Origin: a bacterium
GTDB taxonomy: Bacteria > Zhuqueibacterota > Zhuqueibacteria > Zhuqueibacterales > Zhuqueibacteraceae
Length of the DNA stretch: 64,000 nucleotides
Direction: 5' to 3'
Assembly (NCBI GenBank): GCA_023150945.1
Contig: JAKLJX010000002.1
Coordinates: 248,001-312,000 of the forward strand
Under the pieces are notes generated by a model, which saw only the letters and a program-made list of their open reading frames with translations, made no database searches and was not told where the DNA came from. Of this stretch, positions 1-9,755 are shown piece after piece. Positions within the stretch are counted from its first letter, which is position 1. Every line of letters begins with the position of its first letter. The position numbers were made by a program, and so were the translations under genes.

Positions 1-2
1 CG

Positions 3-2474
3 GCAGTATGCTTCATTGAGTATGGCGCTACGACTGCTTTCAGTCAGAAAACGAAGGTGTTGGGCCCGCCGGATTCGAGCTTCAGCGTCACCCTCGCAGA
101 CCTGCGGCCCAATCAGACTTACTACTATCGCATCACTGCCGTCGACAACGCCGGCAACCGCTTCACCAGCGGCACGCAGACCTTCATCACCATGGCGCGC
201 GGCTTGTATGTTTTCAAACCGAGCGCCGACACCTATGTCGAAACCGCCGGCTTGTACGCCACCCGGCGCGACTACGGCAATTACGGCTGGATGAATTTGG
301 GCGCGGGCAAAGGCCGTGAATGCTACCTGCGTTTCGCCGTCGCCGGCCTGGATTCCGCAATCGTCTCGGCTGCGCTGCGGCTGCACGGCCGCCAATCCGG
401 AATCGGCGGCAATCTGGTGCGTGCCTTGAACACTGCGTGGGAAGAGAACAGCGTGACCTGGCTCTCCAAACCGGTGGTTGCCGGCGCAGTTTTGGACACC
501 CTCAGCATTGTGCAGGAGAAAGAGTGGCACAGCGCTAACGTCACCGCGGCCGTCACCGGCAACGGAACTTTCGACTTTGCGCTGATCGGCAGCGGACCTG
601 ATTTCGTATCCTTCGATTCGCGCGAATCGCCCAATGCCCAGCCGGAACTGATTATCGCGCAAAAAGGCTATGAGGCCAGCATACCCTCCGTGCCGCTGTA
701 CGGCGTGCACGAGATTATGCTGAATGCAAACCAGACCGGCACAAACCCATATCTCGACAGCCCGGCCGTCACCGTGACGTTCACCGGTGTTGACGGTGCG
801 GCCCGGGGACAGACGTTGAGCCTGAATGGTTTTTGGGACGGCGGCAGTGTCTATCGCGTGCGCCTCTCGCCGCCGGCGTGGGGTGAATGGCAGTGGTCGT
901 CTTCCTCCAGCGAGGCCGGGCTGCATGGCAAAACTGGGCGGCTGGTGTGTGAGGGCCGCTTGCCGGCCGGCCATGCGAACGCCGGCGGACCGCTGCGCCA
1001 AGCCACCGCATTCCCTTACTCGCTGGAAACCACGGAAGGCCGGCCCGTCTTTCTGCTCGGCGACACGCAATGGTCGTTTGCGAGTGCGAAAATATCCTGG
1101 CCGGTTGAATTCAAAACTTATGTCGATGCGCGCGCAGCGCAGGGATTCAATTATGTGCACGGCCAGTTGTATGCGTTGCGGCCCGACAGCAATGATTTCA
1201 ACGAGGGCGGGCAGGCATTCATCAACCGCGATGTCGATCGCCTCAATCCCGGCTATTGGCAGGCCTTTGACCGGCGCCTGGCTTACTTGAATGAGATGGG
1301 ATTGACCGCCGGCCTGATGTTCGCTTGGGCCAATGAGGGCTGGCAGAGATTCGCCACCAGCGCGCAGGTCGACCGTTACGTCCAGTATTTAATCAACCGC
1401 TATGCCGCTTACAATCTCATCTGGATTCTCGCCGGAGAGTATGAAGAAGCGGCGGTGCCGGGCGGCTACGATCGTCTCGGCGAGTTCGTCAAGTCCAATG
1501 ATCCTTACCGCCATCCGATTACAACCCACACGATCGACACCAATGCCGATGATTTTGGCACTGCTTCGTGGCTGACCGCGATCTATCAGCAAGTCCCCGA
1601 TCCCAGCCGGATCACCACGGACCGGCGCTACAACAAACCGGTGATCAATTCCGAGTTTGGCTATGAAGGCGATCAATCGGCGGAAGAAGTGCGCCAGGAT
1701 GCCTGGGAGATCGTAATGCGCGGCGGGTTTTTGGTTTATGGCAACACCACGACCTTCCACCACAATGCGGTGATGTCACAAGCGAATCTCTACTCTGCCG
1801 GCGCACGGTTCATGACGCTGCTCAAGAATTTCTGGACGAACAACGGCCGCTATGCCCTCAATTGGTGGCGCTATTCACGCTTCGAAGCGCTGCCCAATGA
1901 GCGCTGGCTGGCCGGGCTGCCCGGCGCGGAGTATGTCGTGTATGTCGAGAATGCCCTGCCTTTCCGCGTGAATCTCGGCGAGGCCTCCGGCACGCTCAGC
2001 GGCCAATGGTACAACACCCGCACCGGCGAGTGGAGCGGAATGATTTTCGGCGCGGCGAGTGACACCTTTGCACTGACCCCGCCGGGCGCGGGCTATGCCG
2101 CATTTCTGAGCACGGGTACCAGCAGCTCGCCGAGCATGAAATGCCAGCCTTCGGCCGCACCCGCGACGCTCGGCTTGCCGGAGTGTTTCGAGCTGGCGCA
2201 GAACTATCCCAACCCGTTCCGCAGCGAAACTGCAATCAAGCTGGCGTTGCCGGAGCAAGGCCGGGTAGAGGCCGTGGTTTACGATCTGGCGGGCCGGGAG
2301 GTCACGCGTTTGTATGACGGCAATCTGCCGCCGGGCTACCACGTGCTGCGCTGGAGCGGCAATCACACCGCCGGCGAGAGCCTGAGCAGCGGCATCTACT
2401 TACTGCGCGTGATCTATACCTCTTCCGGCAATGGCCGGGAAGTGATGACGAAGCGGGTCTTGTATTTGAAATGA
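3..2474 (+). CDS. Secreted DUF5060/DUF4038 glycoside-hydrolase-like protein with sorting domain (5' truncated)
   Basis: The frame is open from the window edge, so the true start lies upstream; the GTG at 57 is internal to a fibronectin type III domain (YYYRITAVDNAGN). Next comes a DNRLRE-type beta-sandwich (about nt 190-660), a DUF5060-like N-terminal sandwich (about 690-960) and a TIM-barrel of the DUF4038/apiosidase (GH140-like) type (about 1000-1830). Its two likely carboxylates lie in LAGEYEE (near 1436) and NSEFGYEG (near 1653). A small beta domain follows, then a linker and a C-terminal sorting domain with NYPNPF (near 2204) ending in KRVLYLK. Such domains route proteins through type IX secretion in FCB bacteria. 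The expected role is hydrolysis of a plant or algal polysaccharide side chain at the cell surface; the substrate is not readable from sequence. Fold and sorting domain are confident, specificity is not. Confidence 0.8.
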   Translation, partial: AVCFIEYGATTAFSQKTKVLGPPDSSFSVTLADLRPNQTYYYRITAVDNAGNRFTSGTQTFITMARGLYVFKPSADTYVETAGLYATRRDYGNYGWMNLGAGKGRECYLRFAVAGLDSAIVSAALRLHGRQSGIGGNLVRALNTAWEENSVTWLSKPVVAGAVLDTLSIVQEKEWHSANVTAAVTGNGTFDFALIGSGPDFVSFDSRESPNAQPELIIAQKGYEASIPSVPLYGVHEIMLNANQTGTNPYLDSPAVTVTFTGVDGAARGQTLSLNGFWDGGSVYRVRLSPPAWGEWQWSSSSSEAGLHGKTGRLVCEGRLPAGHANAGGPLRQATAFPYSLETTEGRPVFLLGDTQWSFASAKISWPVEFKTYVDARAAQGFNYVHGQLYALRPDSNDFNEGGQAFINRDVDRLNPGYWQAFDRRLAYLNEMGLTAGLMFAWANEGWQRFATSAQVDRYVQYLINRYAAYNLIWILAGEYEEAAVPGGYDRLGEFVKSNDPYRHPITTHTIDTNADDFGTASWLTAIYQQVPDPSRITTDRRYNKPVINSEFGYEGDQSAEEVRQDAWEIVMRGGFLVYGNTTTFHHNAVMSQANLYSAGARFMTLLKNFWTNNGRYALNWWRYSRFEALPNERWLAGLPGAEYVVYVENALPFRVNLGEASGTLSGQWYNTRTGEWSGMIFGAASDTFALTPPGAGYAAFLSTGTSSSPSMKCQPSAAPATLGLPECFELAQNYPNPFRSETAIKLALPEQGRVEAVVYDLAGREVTRLYDGNLPPGYHVLRWSGNHTAGESLSSGIYLLRVIYTSSGNGREVMTKRVLYLK

Positions 2475-2810
2475 ACGGCACGACTCTCATCGCCCCCAAA
2501 GCGTCATGCTCGGGCGCTGCCCTGCTCACTTGCGCAGCGGCGGCGCCTGGTTCCCACCATCTGAATTCTGCAGGCAGTCACGGCGGCTTGTATTTTCCTG
2601 CATGATTCCGCAAGCAAACCTTGTCGCGGTGCAGCAACCCACCTCCCACGGACGGCCTCACCTGTTTCTTCCAGTCTGCAAAATCCGTTGCGTCTGTGCT
2701 GCCGCTCCTGTAGACGCGAGTGCGCGAGGAGTCAGCATCCGATGTGATGCAGCCGAGTGACTTCCAACTCTTGACTGCTTGACCTGCCATTGTCTCCCAA
2801 AGGAGGCCCC
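2475..2810. other. Intergenic gap, no gene seen
   Basis: 336 bases between two secreted-protein genes on the same strand. I see no convincing coding frame, tRNA or strong terminator. The last bases carry the AGGAGG ribosome site of the next gene at 2801-2806. Confidence 0.5.
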
Positions 2811-4547
2811 GTGAACCTGCGTGACATCAACTGGCGGCGGGCCGCGCTGCTCGCCGTTGTCGTTTTGCTGAATCCCGGCCGCGCGGCATTGGCGCCGGCG
2901 CAGTCCAACAATCCCACCGCCTCGCAACTTCTCGGCACCTTTGAATGGCGCTCGGACCCGGCAGGCGGTGCCAACCGCTTCGACGAGGCGATCATCGCCT
3001 TCACCGTGCGGGAGCTGCCGGACGGGCGGTTGCAGGTTTCTGCTCGAGTGGACATGGGTGAAGGCAAGGCCGGGGATGATTATCTCATCAACCCCTATCT
3101 GCGGTTGCATTTTGACAAGCAATATCTTCTGCGCGGCACGGTCGGCGGCAAGCGAGCCGAACCCAGCCCGGCGCGGTTGGCGCCCTTTGCAACCGAGCTG
3201 GTCTTTGCCAAACCGCAGGGTCCGGTCGAGGGCTGGCACGCCGGCTATGAATCCTACGTCGATGGCTCGCATGTTCGCGACACCGGCAAAGGTGAGGAGG
3301 AAAGCGAAGGTTTGTTTGATGCCGTCGCGCCCGCGATCAGTGCGGTGCGGCTGCTGAACGCCTCGCAAACCGCCGCCACCCTGCGCTGGGAAACCGACGA
3401 GCCGGCATTCGCACAAGTTGAGTTCGGCCCGACCGCCGGCTATGGCAGCGCCTCGGCAGCGACCACAGAGCCGGCCACCACTCACACCGTGCAATTGGCG
3501 AATCTGCTGCCGAACACGCTTTATCACTATCGCGCCCAGGTCTGGGATGCGGCCGGCAACACGGCAGTCTCACCGGATTTCACCTTCACCAGCGCCCTGA
3601 ATGCACCCGACACGCTCACGGCTTATGACGATTTCGAGCGCACGGACCTCGGCCCGGACTGGACGCGCGAACCGCAATACTGGACGATCACCGACGGCGA
3701 GCTCGATCACACGCCCGAGGCCTGGAAGTCGTGGCGCTATCTCACGGTGTATAACGCAGTGAGCAACGGCGATGGCCGCGAGATTATCGAAGTGTCTTAC
3801 CGCTGGGGCAAGAATGTGACGGCGTTGGGCGTGCGCGAAGGCGCGCTCGCGCTGATGGTGGATGAGGACAGTCCGCACGCGAACGGGTATTGGATTTGGC
3901 ATCGTTACAGCCAGGTCTGGCTGTGGACTATCAACAACGGGGAGTACGTCGGCGGACTCGATCTCGGGCGCTGGTCCGGCTCCGCCGATCCCGGCGCCGG
4001 TGACGTGGTCACCATCAGGATCCGGCAGGAGAGTGACGGCAATCATTTCGATTACTACATCAACGGCAGTTATTCCGCCACCGCGCATGATCCCGCCAAG
4101 CATTTTCCCACCTCCGAGCGCTGGTACGTGGGCTTTTTTCTGCGCGGCGAAGAAATGAAGAACGAAGTCGATGATTTCCAGATCACCTATGTGCGCAAAC
4201 CCGGCGGTGCTTCTGCGCCCGCGAGTTTGGCCGGCGGCAGCGCCACACCACCGCAACAGTTTTTCCTCTCACCCAACTATCCCAATCCATTCCATCAAGA
4301 CACCCGCCTGTGGTTGCAAGTGCCGGAGCCGGGCCGTGCGCAAGCCGTGATCTACAACCTGCAAGGCCAGGAGATGTTGCGGCTGTTCGAAGGCCAACTG
4401 GCGGGCGGCACACATCTGCTGCACTGGAACGGCGCCACTGCCGGCGGCAGCCAGGCGCGCAACGGCGTCTATTTCCTGCGCATTCTTTTCGAGGGCGAGA
4501 ACGGCAGCCGCGAGCTTTCCACGCGCAGGCTGTTGCTGGCGAGATGA
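2811..4547 (+). CDS. Secreted FnIII / LamG-like protein with type IX sorting domain
   Basis: I chose the GTG at 2811 because AAAGGAGG ends four bases before it and the product then begins with a basic N-region and hydrophobic core (RRAALLAVVVLL), a good signal peptide. A TTG at 2790 in the same frame has no such support. The mature protein has an unassigned N-terminal beta region, a fibronectin type III domain (about nt 3330-3590, ending in YHYRAQVWDAAGNTAV), and a jelly-roll region starting YDDFERTDLGPDW that looks LamG- or concanavalin-like (about 3625-4190). It ends in a sorting domain with NYPNPF and the closing strand RRLLLAR. No catalytic motif is visible, so a binding or structural surface role is more likely than an enzyme. 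It probably shares a secretion route with the upstream glycoside-hydrolase-like protein, whose end has the same architecture. Confidence 0.75.
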   Translation: MNLRDINWRRAALLAVVVLLNPGRAALAPAQSNNPTASQLLGTFEWRSDPAGGANRFDEAIIAFTVRELPDGRLQVSARVDMGEGKAGDDYLINPYLRLHFDKQYLLRGTVGGKRAEPSPARLAPFATELVFAKPQGPVEGWHAGYESYVDGSHVRDTGKGEEESEGLFDAVAPAISAVRLLNASQTAATLRWETDEPAFAQVEFGPTAGYGSASAATTEPATTHTVQLANLLPNTLYHYRAQVWDAAGNTAVSPDFTFTSALNAPDTLTAYDDFERTDLGPDWTREPQYWTITDGELDHTPEAWKSWRYLTVYNAVSNGDGREIIEVSYRWGKNVTALGVREGALALMVDEDSPHANGYWIWHRYSQVWLWTINNGEYVGGLDLGRWSGSADPGAGDVVTIRIRQESDGNHFDYYINGSYSATAHDPAKHFPTSERWYVGFFLRGEEMKNEVDDFQITYVRKPGGASAPASLAGGSATPPQQFFLSPNYPNPFHQDTRLWLQVPEPGRAQAVIYNLQGQEMLRLFEGQLAGGTHLLHWNGATAGGSQARNGVYFLRILFEGENGSRELSTRRLLLAR

Positions 4548-4580
4548 AAGCAGTGAGTAGAGGGCTTGCGGAAACGCAAA

Positions 4581-4616
4581 GACGCCAAGCCTGAGCAGCA
4601 ACTCAAGCTTGGCGTC
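4581..4616. terminator. Bidirectional hairpin between convergent genes
   Basis: Perfect 10-bp stem GACGCCAAGC / GCTTGGCGTC with a 16-base loop, followed on the + strand by CTTT. It lies between the convergent secreted-protein gene and the oxidase operon, so it may end both transcripts. Its flanks (ACGCAAAGACGCC ... TTACGCCTTGGCGG) resemble the dispersed repeat family seen at 26.7 and 40 kb. Confidence 0.65.
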
Positions 4617-4681
4617 CTTTACGCCTTGGCGGTCGGGAGGCGGTGGTGGCCTCTGCCCCGTCACTTCCTCAGGAAGCCGGG

Positions 4682-4990
4682 CTAGAGGTGGCCGGTCAGC
4701 AAATTGCTCCAAGCCTCGCGGGTGAGATAGTCGTTGAGCAGAAATACGAACAGGATGATCAACCAGACGAAGCCGGCGCCGGCAAACACCCAGGTGAGCT
4801 TGCCGCTGTAGCGCACGTGCATGAAGTAGAGCACCACCAGCGTGGCTTTGGCGACGGCGATGGTCATCGCGATCAGGTTGTTGAACGGCCCGAGATCGAT
4901 GAAGGCCACGATCACGGTCACGGCCGTCAGGACGAGCAACGCCGCGATGATGGTATAGTAAACGCGCTTGGGAACGAGATGGGGACCCAT
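4682..4990 (-). CDS. ctaF: Cytochrome c oxidase subunit IV
   Basis: A 102-residue protein with three predicted membrane helices (about residues 12-32, 38-60 and 66-86). The central segment ATLVVLYFMHVRYSG is typical of prokaryotic COX4-type subunits. These small subunits are non-catalytic and stabilise the haem-copper oxidase. The start ATG shares its A with the TGA stop of the subunit III gene (TGATG), so the two are translationally coupled. It is the last gene of the act-cta operon and is followed by the hairpin at 4581-4616. The family is short and weakly conserved, so the call rests partly on position. Confidence 0.88.
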   Translation of the reverse strand: MGPHLVPKRVYYTIIAALLVLTAVTVIVAFIDLGPFNNLIAMTIAVAKATLVVLYFMHVRYSGKLTWVFAGAGFVWLIILFVFLLNDYLTREAWSNLLTGHL

Positions 4991-5634
4991 CAGTGACGAC
5001 CTATGAGATAAAGTAACGGGAACAGAAAAATCCAGACGATGTCAACGAAGTGCCAGTACAGCCCGAAAATTTCAATGGGCGAATTGTATTCGCGGGAATA
5101 GCGGCCCTGCCGCGCTTGGTAAATGAGGAAGAACAGGATGCCGATGCCGATCACCATGTGCAGCGCGTGCATGCCGGTCATCGCAAAATACAGCGCGAAG
5201 AAAATCTGCATCTGCGGCGGGTGCGCTTCCGCGGGGTGGAACATCGGGCCGGGAATGAGATGCTCGTGATACTTGTGCGTGTACTCGACTGCTTTGATTC
5301 CCAAAAAGGCCGCGCCCAGCACGATGGTGAGAAACAAAAACAGAATCAACTGCTGGCGCTTGCTCTGCTGGCCGTAGAACACCGCCAGCGCCATGGTCAG
5401 GCTGCTGCAGATCAGAATGGCGGTGTTGACGCCGCCCAGCGTGATGTCGAGATAATGGCTGCCCTGGATGAAGGCCTCGGGATAGCTCATGCGGTACACC
5501 AGGTAGGCGGCAAACAAACCGCCGAAAAACAGAATTTCCTGCACCAAGAAAGCCCACATGCCCAGCCCGGCGGCTTCGAACTGCTGGTCCAGGTCTTCGA
5601 AGTGGTGGGCGAGCGCGGGATGATGCTCAGACAA
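4990..5634 (-). CDS. ctaE: Cytochrome c oxidase subunit III
   Basis: A 214-residue membrane protein with the hallmarks of COX3: [20 protein letters not shown] near residue 25, an internal acidic helix, [10 protein letters not shown] near residue 155, and [18 protein letters not shown] at the C-terminus. It has five helices rather than the seven of mitochondrial subunit III, as is usual for shorter bacterial forms. It has no redox cofactor and supports proton uptake and stability of subunit I. It starts eight bases before the end of ctaD, and its stop overlaps the start of subunit IV by one base. A confident call. Confidence 0.95.
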   Translation of the reverse strand: MSEHHPALAHHFEDLDQQFEAAGLGMWAFLVQEILFFGGLFAAYLVYRMSYPEAFIQGSHYLDITLGGVNTAILICSSLTMALAVFYGQQSKRQQLILFLFLTIVLGAAFLGIKAVEYTHKYHEHLIPGPMFHPAEAHPPQMQIFFALYFAMTGMHALHMVIGIGILFFLIYQARQGRYSREYNSPIEIFGLYWHFVDIVWIFLFPLLYLIGRH

Positions 5635-7303
5635 GGGTCGCCTCCTCTGCTTTGGCGTGTTCCTTGGCGTATTTGGCGTAGTCGTAGGCGTCGTCGGTCA
5701 CGACCGGCGTTTTGTCGAAATTGTGCGTGGGCGGCGGCGAGGTGGTTTGCCACTCCAGGCCGGTGGCGCTCCACGGGTTGGCGCTGGCACGCGGGCCGCT
5801 CTTGAGCGACCAGATGAAGTAGATGAGCGGAATCAAGTAGCCCACGCCCAGAATCGTTGCGCCCGCGGTGGACAACACGTTCAACACCTGGAACTCTTCG
5901 GGATACACGTGGTAGCGCCGCGGCATGCCGAGATAGCCGAGCACAAACTGCGGGAAAAAGGTCAGATTGAAACCGACAAACACCACCAGCGCGGCAAAAC
6001 GCGCCCAGCCTTCGGGATAGAGCCGGCCGGTGATCTTCGGCCACCAAAAGTGCAGGCCGCCGAGATACGCCATGATCGTGCCGCCCACCATGATGTAATG
6101 GAAATGGGCGACGATGAAGTAGGTGTCGTGCACGTGCACGTCGACCGCCAGCGTCGACAAAAACATGCCGGTCAGGCCGCCGATGGTGAACAATCCGATG
6201 AATCCAATCGCATACAACATCGGCGCCTGATAGGACACCGAGCCTTTGTAAAGCGTCGCAGTCCAGTTGAACACCTTGATGGCCGAAGGAATGGCAACCA
6301 AAAAGCTCAGAAAGGAGAAGACCATGCCGGCATAGATGGACTGGCCGGTCGTGAACATGTGATGGCCCCACACCAGAAAACTGATCACCGCAATGGCCAG
6401 ACTGGAGAAGGCGACGAATTCGTAGCCAAAAATCTTCTTGCGCGAGAAGCAGGTGACAAGCTCGCTCATCACGCCCATGGCGGGCAGCACCATGATGTAG
6501 ACCGCCGGGTGTGAGTAGAACCAAAACAAATGCTGAAACAGCAGGGGATCGCCGCCGACCGCCGGATCAAAGATGCCGATGTGAAACAAGCGTTCCAGGC
6601 CGACCAGCACGATGGTGATGGCCACCACCGGCGTGCCCAGCACTTGGATGAGGCTGGTGGCATAATGCGCCCAGATGAACAGGGGCATGCGGAACCAAGT
6701 CATGCCGGGCGCGCGCATTTTGTGAATGGTGACGATGAAGTTCAGGCCGGTCAAAATCGAGGAGAAGCCGGTGATAAAGATACCGACCGCCGCCAGAATG
6801 ACGTTGGTGTTGGAATACGTGCTGCTGTAGGGCGTGTAAAACGTCCAGCCGGTGTCCACCCCGCCGAAGAGCACGGCGGCAAAAGTGAACAAGCCGCCGA
6901 TCATGTAAATGTACCAGCTCAGCAGGTTGAGGCGCGGGAAGGCCAGATCTTTGGCGCCAATCATCAGCGGCACCAAAAAGTTGCCGAGGATGGCCGGGAT
7001 CGCCGGGATCAGGAAGAAGAACACCATCATGATGCCGTGCATCGTGAACATCTTGTTGTAGGTCTCCGACTGCATCAAGTCGGCGGCCGGCGTCATCAGC
7101 TCCAGGCGCACAAACACGGCGAACAGTCCGCCAATCAAAAAGAACAAGGTCACCGTGATCAAATAGAGAATCGCGATGCGCTTGTGGTCGATGGTGAGCA
7201 GCCATGATTTCGCACTGAAGCCGGCATTCAAATAGTGCTTCTTCGGAACCTCGTGCGGATCGGCGATTTGATGTTCATAAGGTCGGAAAACAGCAGTAGC
7301 CAT
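5627..7303 (-). CDS. ctaD: caa3-type cytochrome c oxidase subunit I (A2-type)
   Basis: A 558-residue haem-copper oxidase catalytic subunit with 12 or more helices. Visible ligands: the low-spin haem His in FTMHGIMM (H89), CuB His and cross-linked Tyr in WFYSHPAVY (H265, Y269), HH at 314-315 (CuB), and the haem pair in VAHFHY (H400, H402). The YSHP motif with Ala where A1 oxidases have Glu (HPEVY) marks an A2-type enzyme, as in Rhodothermus and Thermus caa3 oxidases, where Tyr and Ser of this motif replace the D-channel Glu. The enzyme reduces oxygen to water and pumps protons. It sits in the operon after subunit II, separated by about 100 bases that show no gene. Assignment is secure. Confidence 0.97.
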   Translation of the reverse strand: MATAVFRPYEHQIADPHEVPKKHYLNAGFSAKSWLLTIDHKRIAILYLITVTLFFLIGGLFAVFVRLELMTPAADLMQSETYNKMFTMHGIMMVFFFLIPAIPAILGNFLVPLMIGAKDLAFPRLNLLSWYIYMIGGLFTFAAVLFGGVDTGWTFYTPYSSTYSNTNVILAAVGIFITGFSSILTGLNFIVTIHKMRAPGMTWFRMPLFIWAHYATSLIQVLGTPVVAITIVLVGLERLFHIGIFDPAVGGDPLLFQHLFWFYSHPAVYIMVLPAMGVMSELVTCFSRKKIFGYEFVAFSSLAIAVISFLVWGHHMFTTGQSIYAGMVFSFLSFLVAIPSAIKVFNWTATLYKGSVSYQAPMLYAIGFIGLFTIGGLTGMFLSTLAVDVHVHDTYFIVAHFHYIMVGGTIMAYLGGLHFWWPKITGRLYPEGWARFAALVVFVGFNLTFFPQFVLGYLGMPRRYHVYPEEFQVLNVLSTAGATILGVGYLIPLIYFIWSLKSGPRASANPWSATGLEWQTTSPPPTHNFDKTPVVTDDAYDYAKYAKEHAKAEEATLV

Positions 7304-7402
7304 TGTTCTTCTTCTCTCACATTGATGAGGCCAGGGTGGCAGCGGGCCGGCGCAGAAGCGCGCTGGGCATCTGCGGCCGCCCGCGGCCGCCGGGAAGCGT
7401 GA

Positions 7403-8332
7403 TTATTTCAGCGTTTTGAGATAGGCCGTGATCTGCAGCAAGCCCGCCTCGTTGATCTGCCCCTGGAACGTCGGCATGAGGGGATTGTAGCCGGCGGCGA
7501 GCTTGGCGCCGGGATTCAAGATCGATTCGCGGATGTAGGCTTCATCCGCCACCACGGTGCGGCCATCCGCCAGCTTCACGGAGGAGCCAAACAAGCCCAC
7601 GAGCGAAGGCCCGCGCGCGCCAGGGACATTGGCGTGGCAAGTGCCGCAGCCGAGCTGGTTGAACTTCTTCTCACCCGCCGAGGCTAAAGTCTCACCACCT
7701 TCACTTCCACTCAGCCATTTTTCGAATTCCGCCGGTTCCATTACCACCACGCTGCCGATCATCTCCGAATGCTTGGTACCGCAGTATTCCGCACAGAAGA
7801 GATGATAGACGCCGGTTTTGGTGGCTTCGAACCACAAGTGGGTATAGCGGCCCGGCACCACGTCCTTCTTGATGCGAAACGCCGGAATGTAGAAGCTGTG
7901 AATGACGTCTTCGGTGGCCATGGTCAGCTTCACCGCCTGGCCGACGGGCACATGCAATTGGTTGATCTCGCGCTGGCCGCTGGGGTGTTGCACGTACCAC
8001 ATCCACTGCTTGCCGACGACGTAGATCTCCATGGCATCCTTGGGCGGAGCGGAATAAGCCTTGAAGTACAAACTCGCGCCCCACCAGAAGACGATCACGG
8101 CAAGAAAGAACGGAATGATCGTCCAGGCCAGCTCGAGCTTGAGCAAGCCGGGAATTTGCATCGGCGCTTCGTCTTCCGAGCGGCGGCGATAGCGCACCGC
8201 GAACACATAGATCAAGAAAAAGATCAACAGCGAGAAAAACAGCGAGAGGCCGACAAGAAAGTAGTACAGTAAGTCCACTTCCACTGCCAGCCGGGTTGCT
8301 TGTTCCGGGAGGAGTTGAAAGCCTTTGTCCAT
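7403..8332 (-). CDS. ctaC: caa3 oxidase subunit II with fused cytochrome c domain
   Basis: A 309-residue protein with two N-terminal helices (about 22-48 and 67-90), then the CuA cupredoxin domain with ligands in CAEYCGTKHSEM, then a C-terminal cytochrome c domain with the haem site CGTCH and a distal Met in NPLMPTF. The fusion defines the caa3 type: the tethered haem takes electrons and passes them to CuA, so no soluble cytochrome c is strictly needed. There is no cleavable signal; the first helix acts as anchor. The gene lies downstream of the SCO copper chaperone and upstream of subunit I. With ActE of the same operon it gives a direct route from complex III to the oxidase, as shown for related supercomplexes in other bacteria. 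Confidence 0.96.
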   Translation of the reverse strand: MDKGFQLLPEQATRLAVEVDLLYYFLVGLSLFFSLLIFFLIYVFAVRYRRRSEDEAPMQIPGLLKLELAWTIIPFFLAVIVFWWGASLYFKAYSAPPKDAMEIYVVGKQWMWYVQHPSGQREINQLHVPVGQAVKLTMATEDVIHSFYIPAFRIKKDVVPGRYTHLWFEATKTGVYHLFCAEYCGTKHSEMIGSVVVMEPAEFEKWLSGSEGGETLASAGEKKFNQLGCGTCHANVPGARGPSLVGLFGSSVKLADGRTVVADEAYIRESILNPGAKLAAGYNPLMPTFQGQINEAGLLQITAYLKTLK

Positions 8333-8402
8333 GATTCCGTACGATTTCTACTCATCAGAATAATTAGCCGCCGGGGGCGGACGTTGCCGTTCTGGGCAGC
8401 GC

Positions 8403-9263
8403 TCAGCCGGCTTTGACGCTCGCCAGCTTGTTGCGCCGGTCGCGCCACAGCATCACCAGCACGAAACCTGCCAGCAGCACCACCGTGGTCACGCCCGCCA
8501 GGCGCAGAACATTCATGATCATCAAGCCATATTTGCCGGTGCGAGGATCATAGTGAAAGCAATACAGCAAAAGCTGATCGACCGCCGAGCCGATCTTGTT
8601 TTCCGAGGCTTCGATCAAGCTCAGGCGCAGGTCGCGGCTGGGATAGTCGACGCCGTAGAAATAGCGCGCCAGCTTGCCCTCGGGCGTCACAATCATCAGG
8701 CCGCCGGCATGCGCGTATTGCTGCGAAACCGGATCGAATTCATAGCGGAAACCCACCGCCTCGGTGAGCTGTTTGATCGCCAGGGAATCGCCGGTGAGAA
8801 AATGCCAGCCGCTCTCGGCGCCCGGCCGGTTGTAATCCTTTAAATAGTTTTTCTTCTTCTCGGCGGCCAGTGCCGGCGTTTCACGCGGGTCGAAGCTCAC
8901 CGCAATGACGTTGAACTCCTTGCCGGCATCGAAGGGCAACACCTTGAGACTGCGATTCAATTCGTTCAGCACCAGATTGCACAACATCGGGCAGTTGTAA
9001 TAGATGAGGGCGAGAATCGCCGGCTTTTTGCCGAAGTATTGCTGCAGCGGCACGGCAGCGCCGGTTTCGTCGAGAAACTGCAGCTCCAGCGGCACCTGGC
9101 CGCCGAGCTTTTGATCGATGCCGATTCTCTTGAGAATATCCGGCTGACTGCTTGCATTCAAACCCTGCCCGCGCACGCCCGCTGCCGTGCCGGCAAGCAA
9201 GCCCAGCGCGACAAACAGCAACAGCGCCGGCCGCACAACAGCCTGGATAACCAGATTCTTCAT
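8403..9263 (-). CDS. SCO1/SenC copper chaperone with C-terminal anchor
   Basis: A 286-residue thioredoxin-fold protein of the SCO family. It has an N-terminal signal or anchor (LLLFVALGLLAGTAAG), the copper-binding CPMLC motif (CxxxC) at about residue 145, the partner His in YAHAGG near residue 210, and a C-terminal helix (GVTTVVLLAGFVLVMLW) not found in the shortest SCO proteins but frequent in versions encoded next to oxidase genes. SCO proteins insert copper into the CuA site of subunit II, and the ctaC gene follows directly. The start overlaps the stop of the upstream small gene by four bases (ATGA), indicating coupling. The CxxxC and His residues are intact, so it should bind copper. Confidence 0.92.
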   Translation of the reverse strand: MKNLVIQAVVRPALLLFVALGLLAGTAAGVRGQGLNASSQPDILKRIGIDQKLGGQVPLELQFLDETGAAVPLQQYFGKKPAILALIYYNCPMLCNLVLNELNRSLKVLPFDAGKEFNVIAVSFDPRETPALAAEKKKNYLKDYNRPGAESGWHFLTGDSLAIKQLTEAVGFRYEFDPVSQQYAHAGGLMIVTPEGKLARYFYGVDYPSRDLRLSLIEASENKIGSAVDQLLLYCFHYDPRTGKYGLMIMNVLRLAGVTTVVLLAGFVLVMLWRDRRNKLASVKAG

Positions 9264-9697
9264 GGCCTTTCCTCCTGCACCGCGCTCGTACTGGTCTGCC
9301 CGGCAAGCTCAGCCGCCGCTGCTGGCCGCGCCGGCAGGCCGCGCTTGAGCAACAACGTCATGGCACTGTCGATCGGAATGCGCACGATGCCGGCTTCCCG
9401 CGCAGTCCAGCCATAACTGTGCAGCACGGAATCCTCGGCGGCCAAGAAGGCTTGCAGGTCGCGCTCCGGCGTAATTTGCAGCCGCGGCGCCGGCGGAATC
9501 TGCAGCGTGTCCGCCAGCACATGCGGCGGAATGGCCGTCTTCTCGTGCTGGCGCTCGAAGAACTTGAGGGCGCCATACATCAAGGCCAGCGACACGGCGA
9601 TGATGGCGAACAGCCCGACTCCGGAGAGCGCCAGCGAACGCGCATTGGCGTCAGTGGTTTCGTATCCGCGGTGATTGTTTTGATTTATGTTCATCAT
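9260..9697 (-). CDS. One-helix membrane protein of the act-cta operon (ActG position)
   Basis: About 145 residues from the ATG at 9697; a second ATG at 9694 and a TTG at 9706 are possible, and none has a strong ribosome site. One membrane helix at about residues 23-45 (VGLFAIIAVSLALMYGALKFF) is followed by an outside domain with PPAPRLQITPERDLQAF and LHSYGWTAREAGIVRIPID, then MTLLLKRGLP. I recall the SYGW...VRIPID pattern from proteins beside SCO and oxidase genes in several phyla, but cannot name a function. The position directly after actF is where ActG, a one-helix subunit, is encoded in Rhodothermus-type operons, so it may be an ActG counterpart or an oxidase assembly factor. Translational coupling to SCO favours a shared assembly role. 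Function is inferred from position only. Confidence 0.7.
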   Translation of the reverse strand: MMNINQNNHRGYETTDANARSLALSGVGLFAIIAVSLALMYGALKFFERQHEKTAIPPHVLADTLQIPPAPRLQITPERDLQAFLAAEDSVLHSYGWTAREAGIVRIPIDSAMTLLLKRGLPARPAAAAELAGQTSTSAVQEERP

Positions 9698-9755
9698 CCA
9701 ACTCAATCTTGCATGGTATACCTCGGCAGGGCGGTGCGGCCAACAGCCGAGGCTC

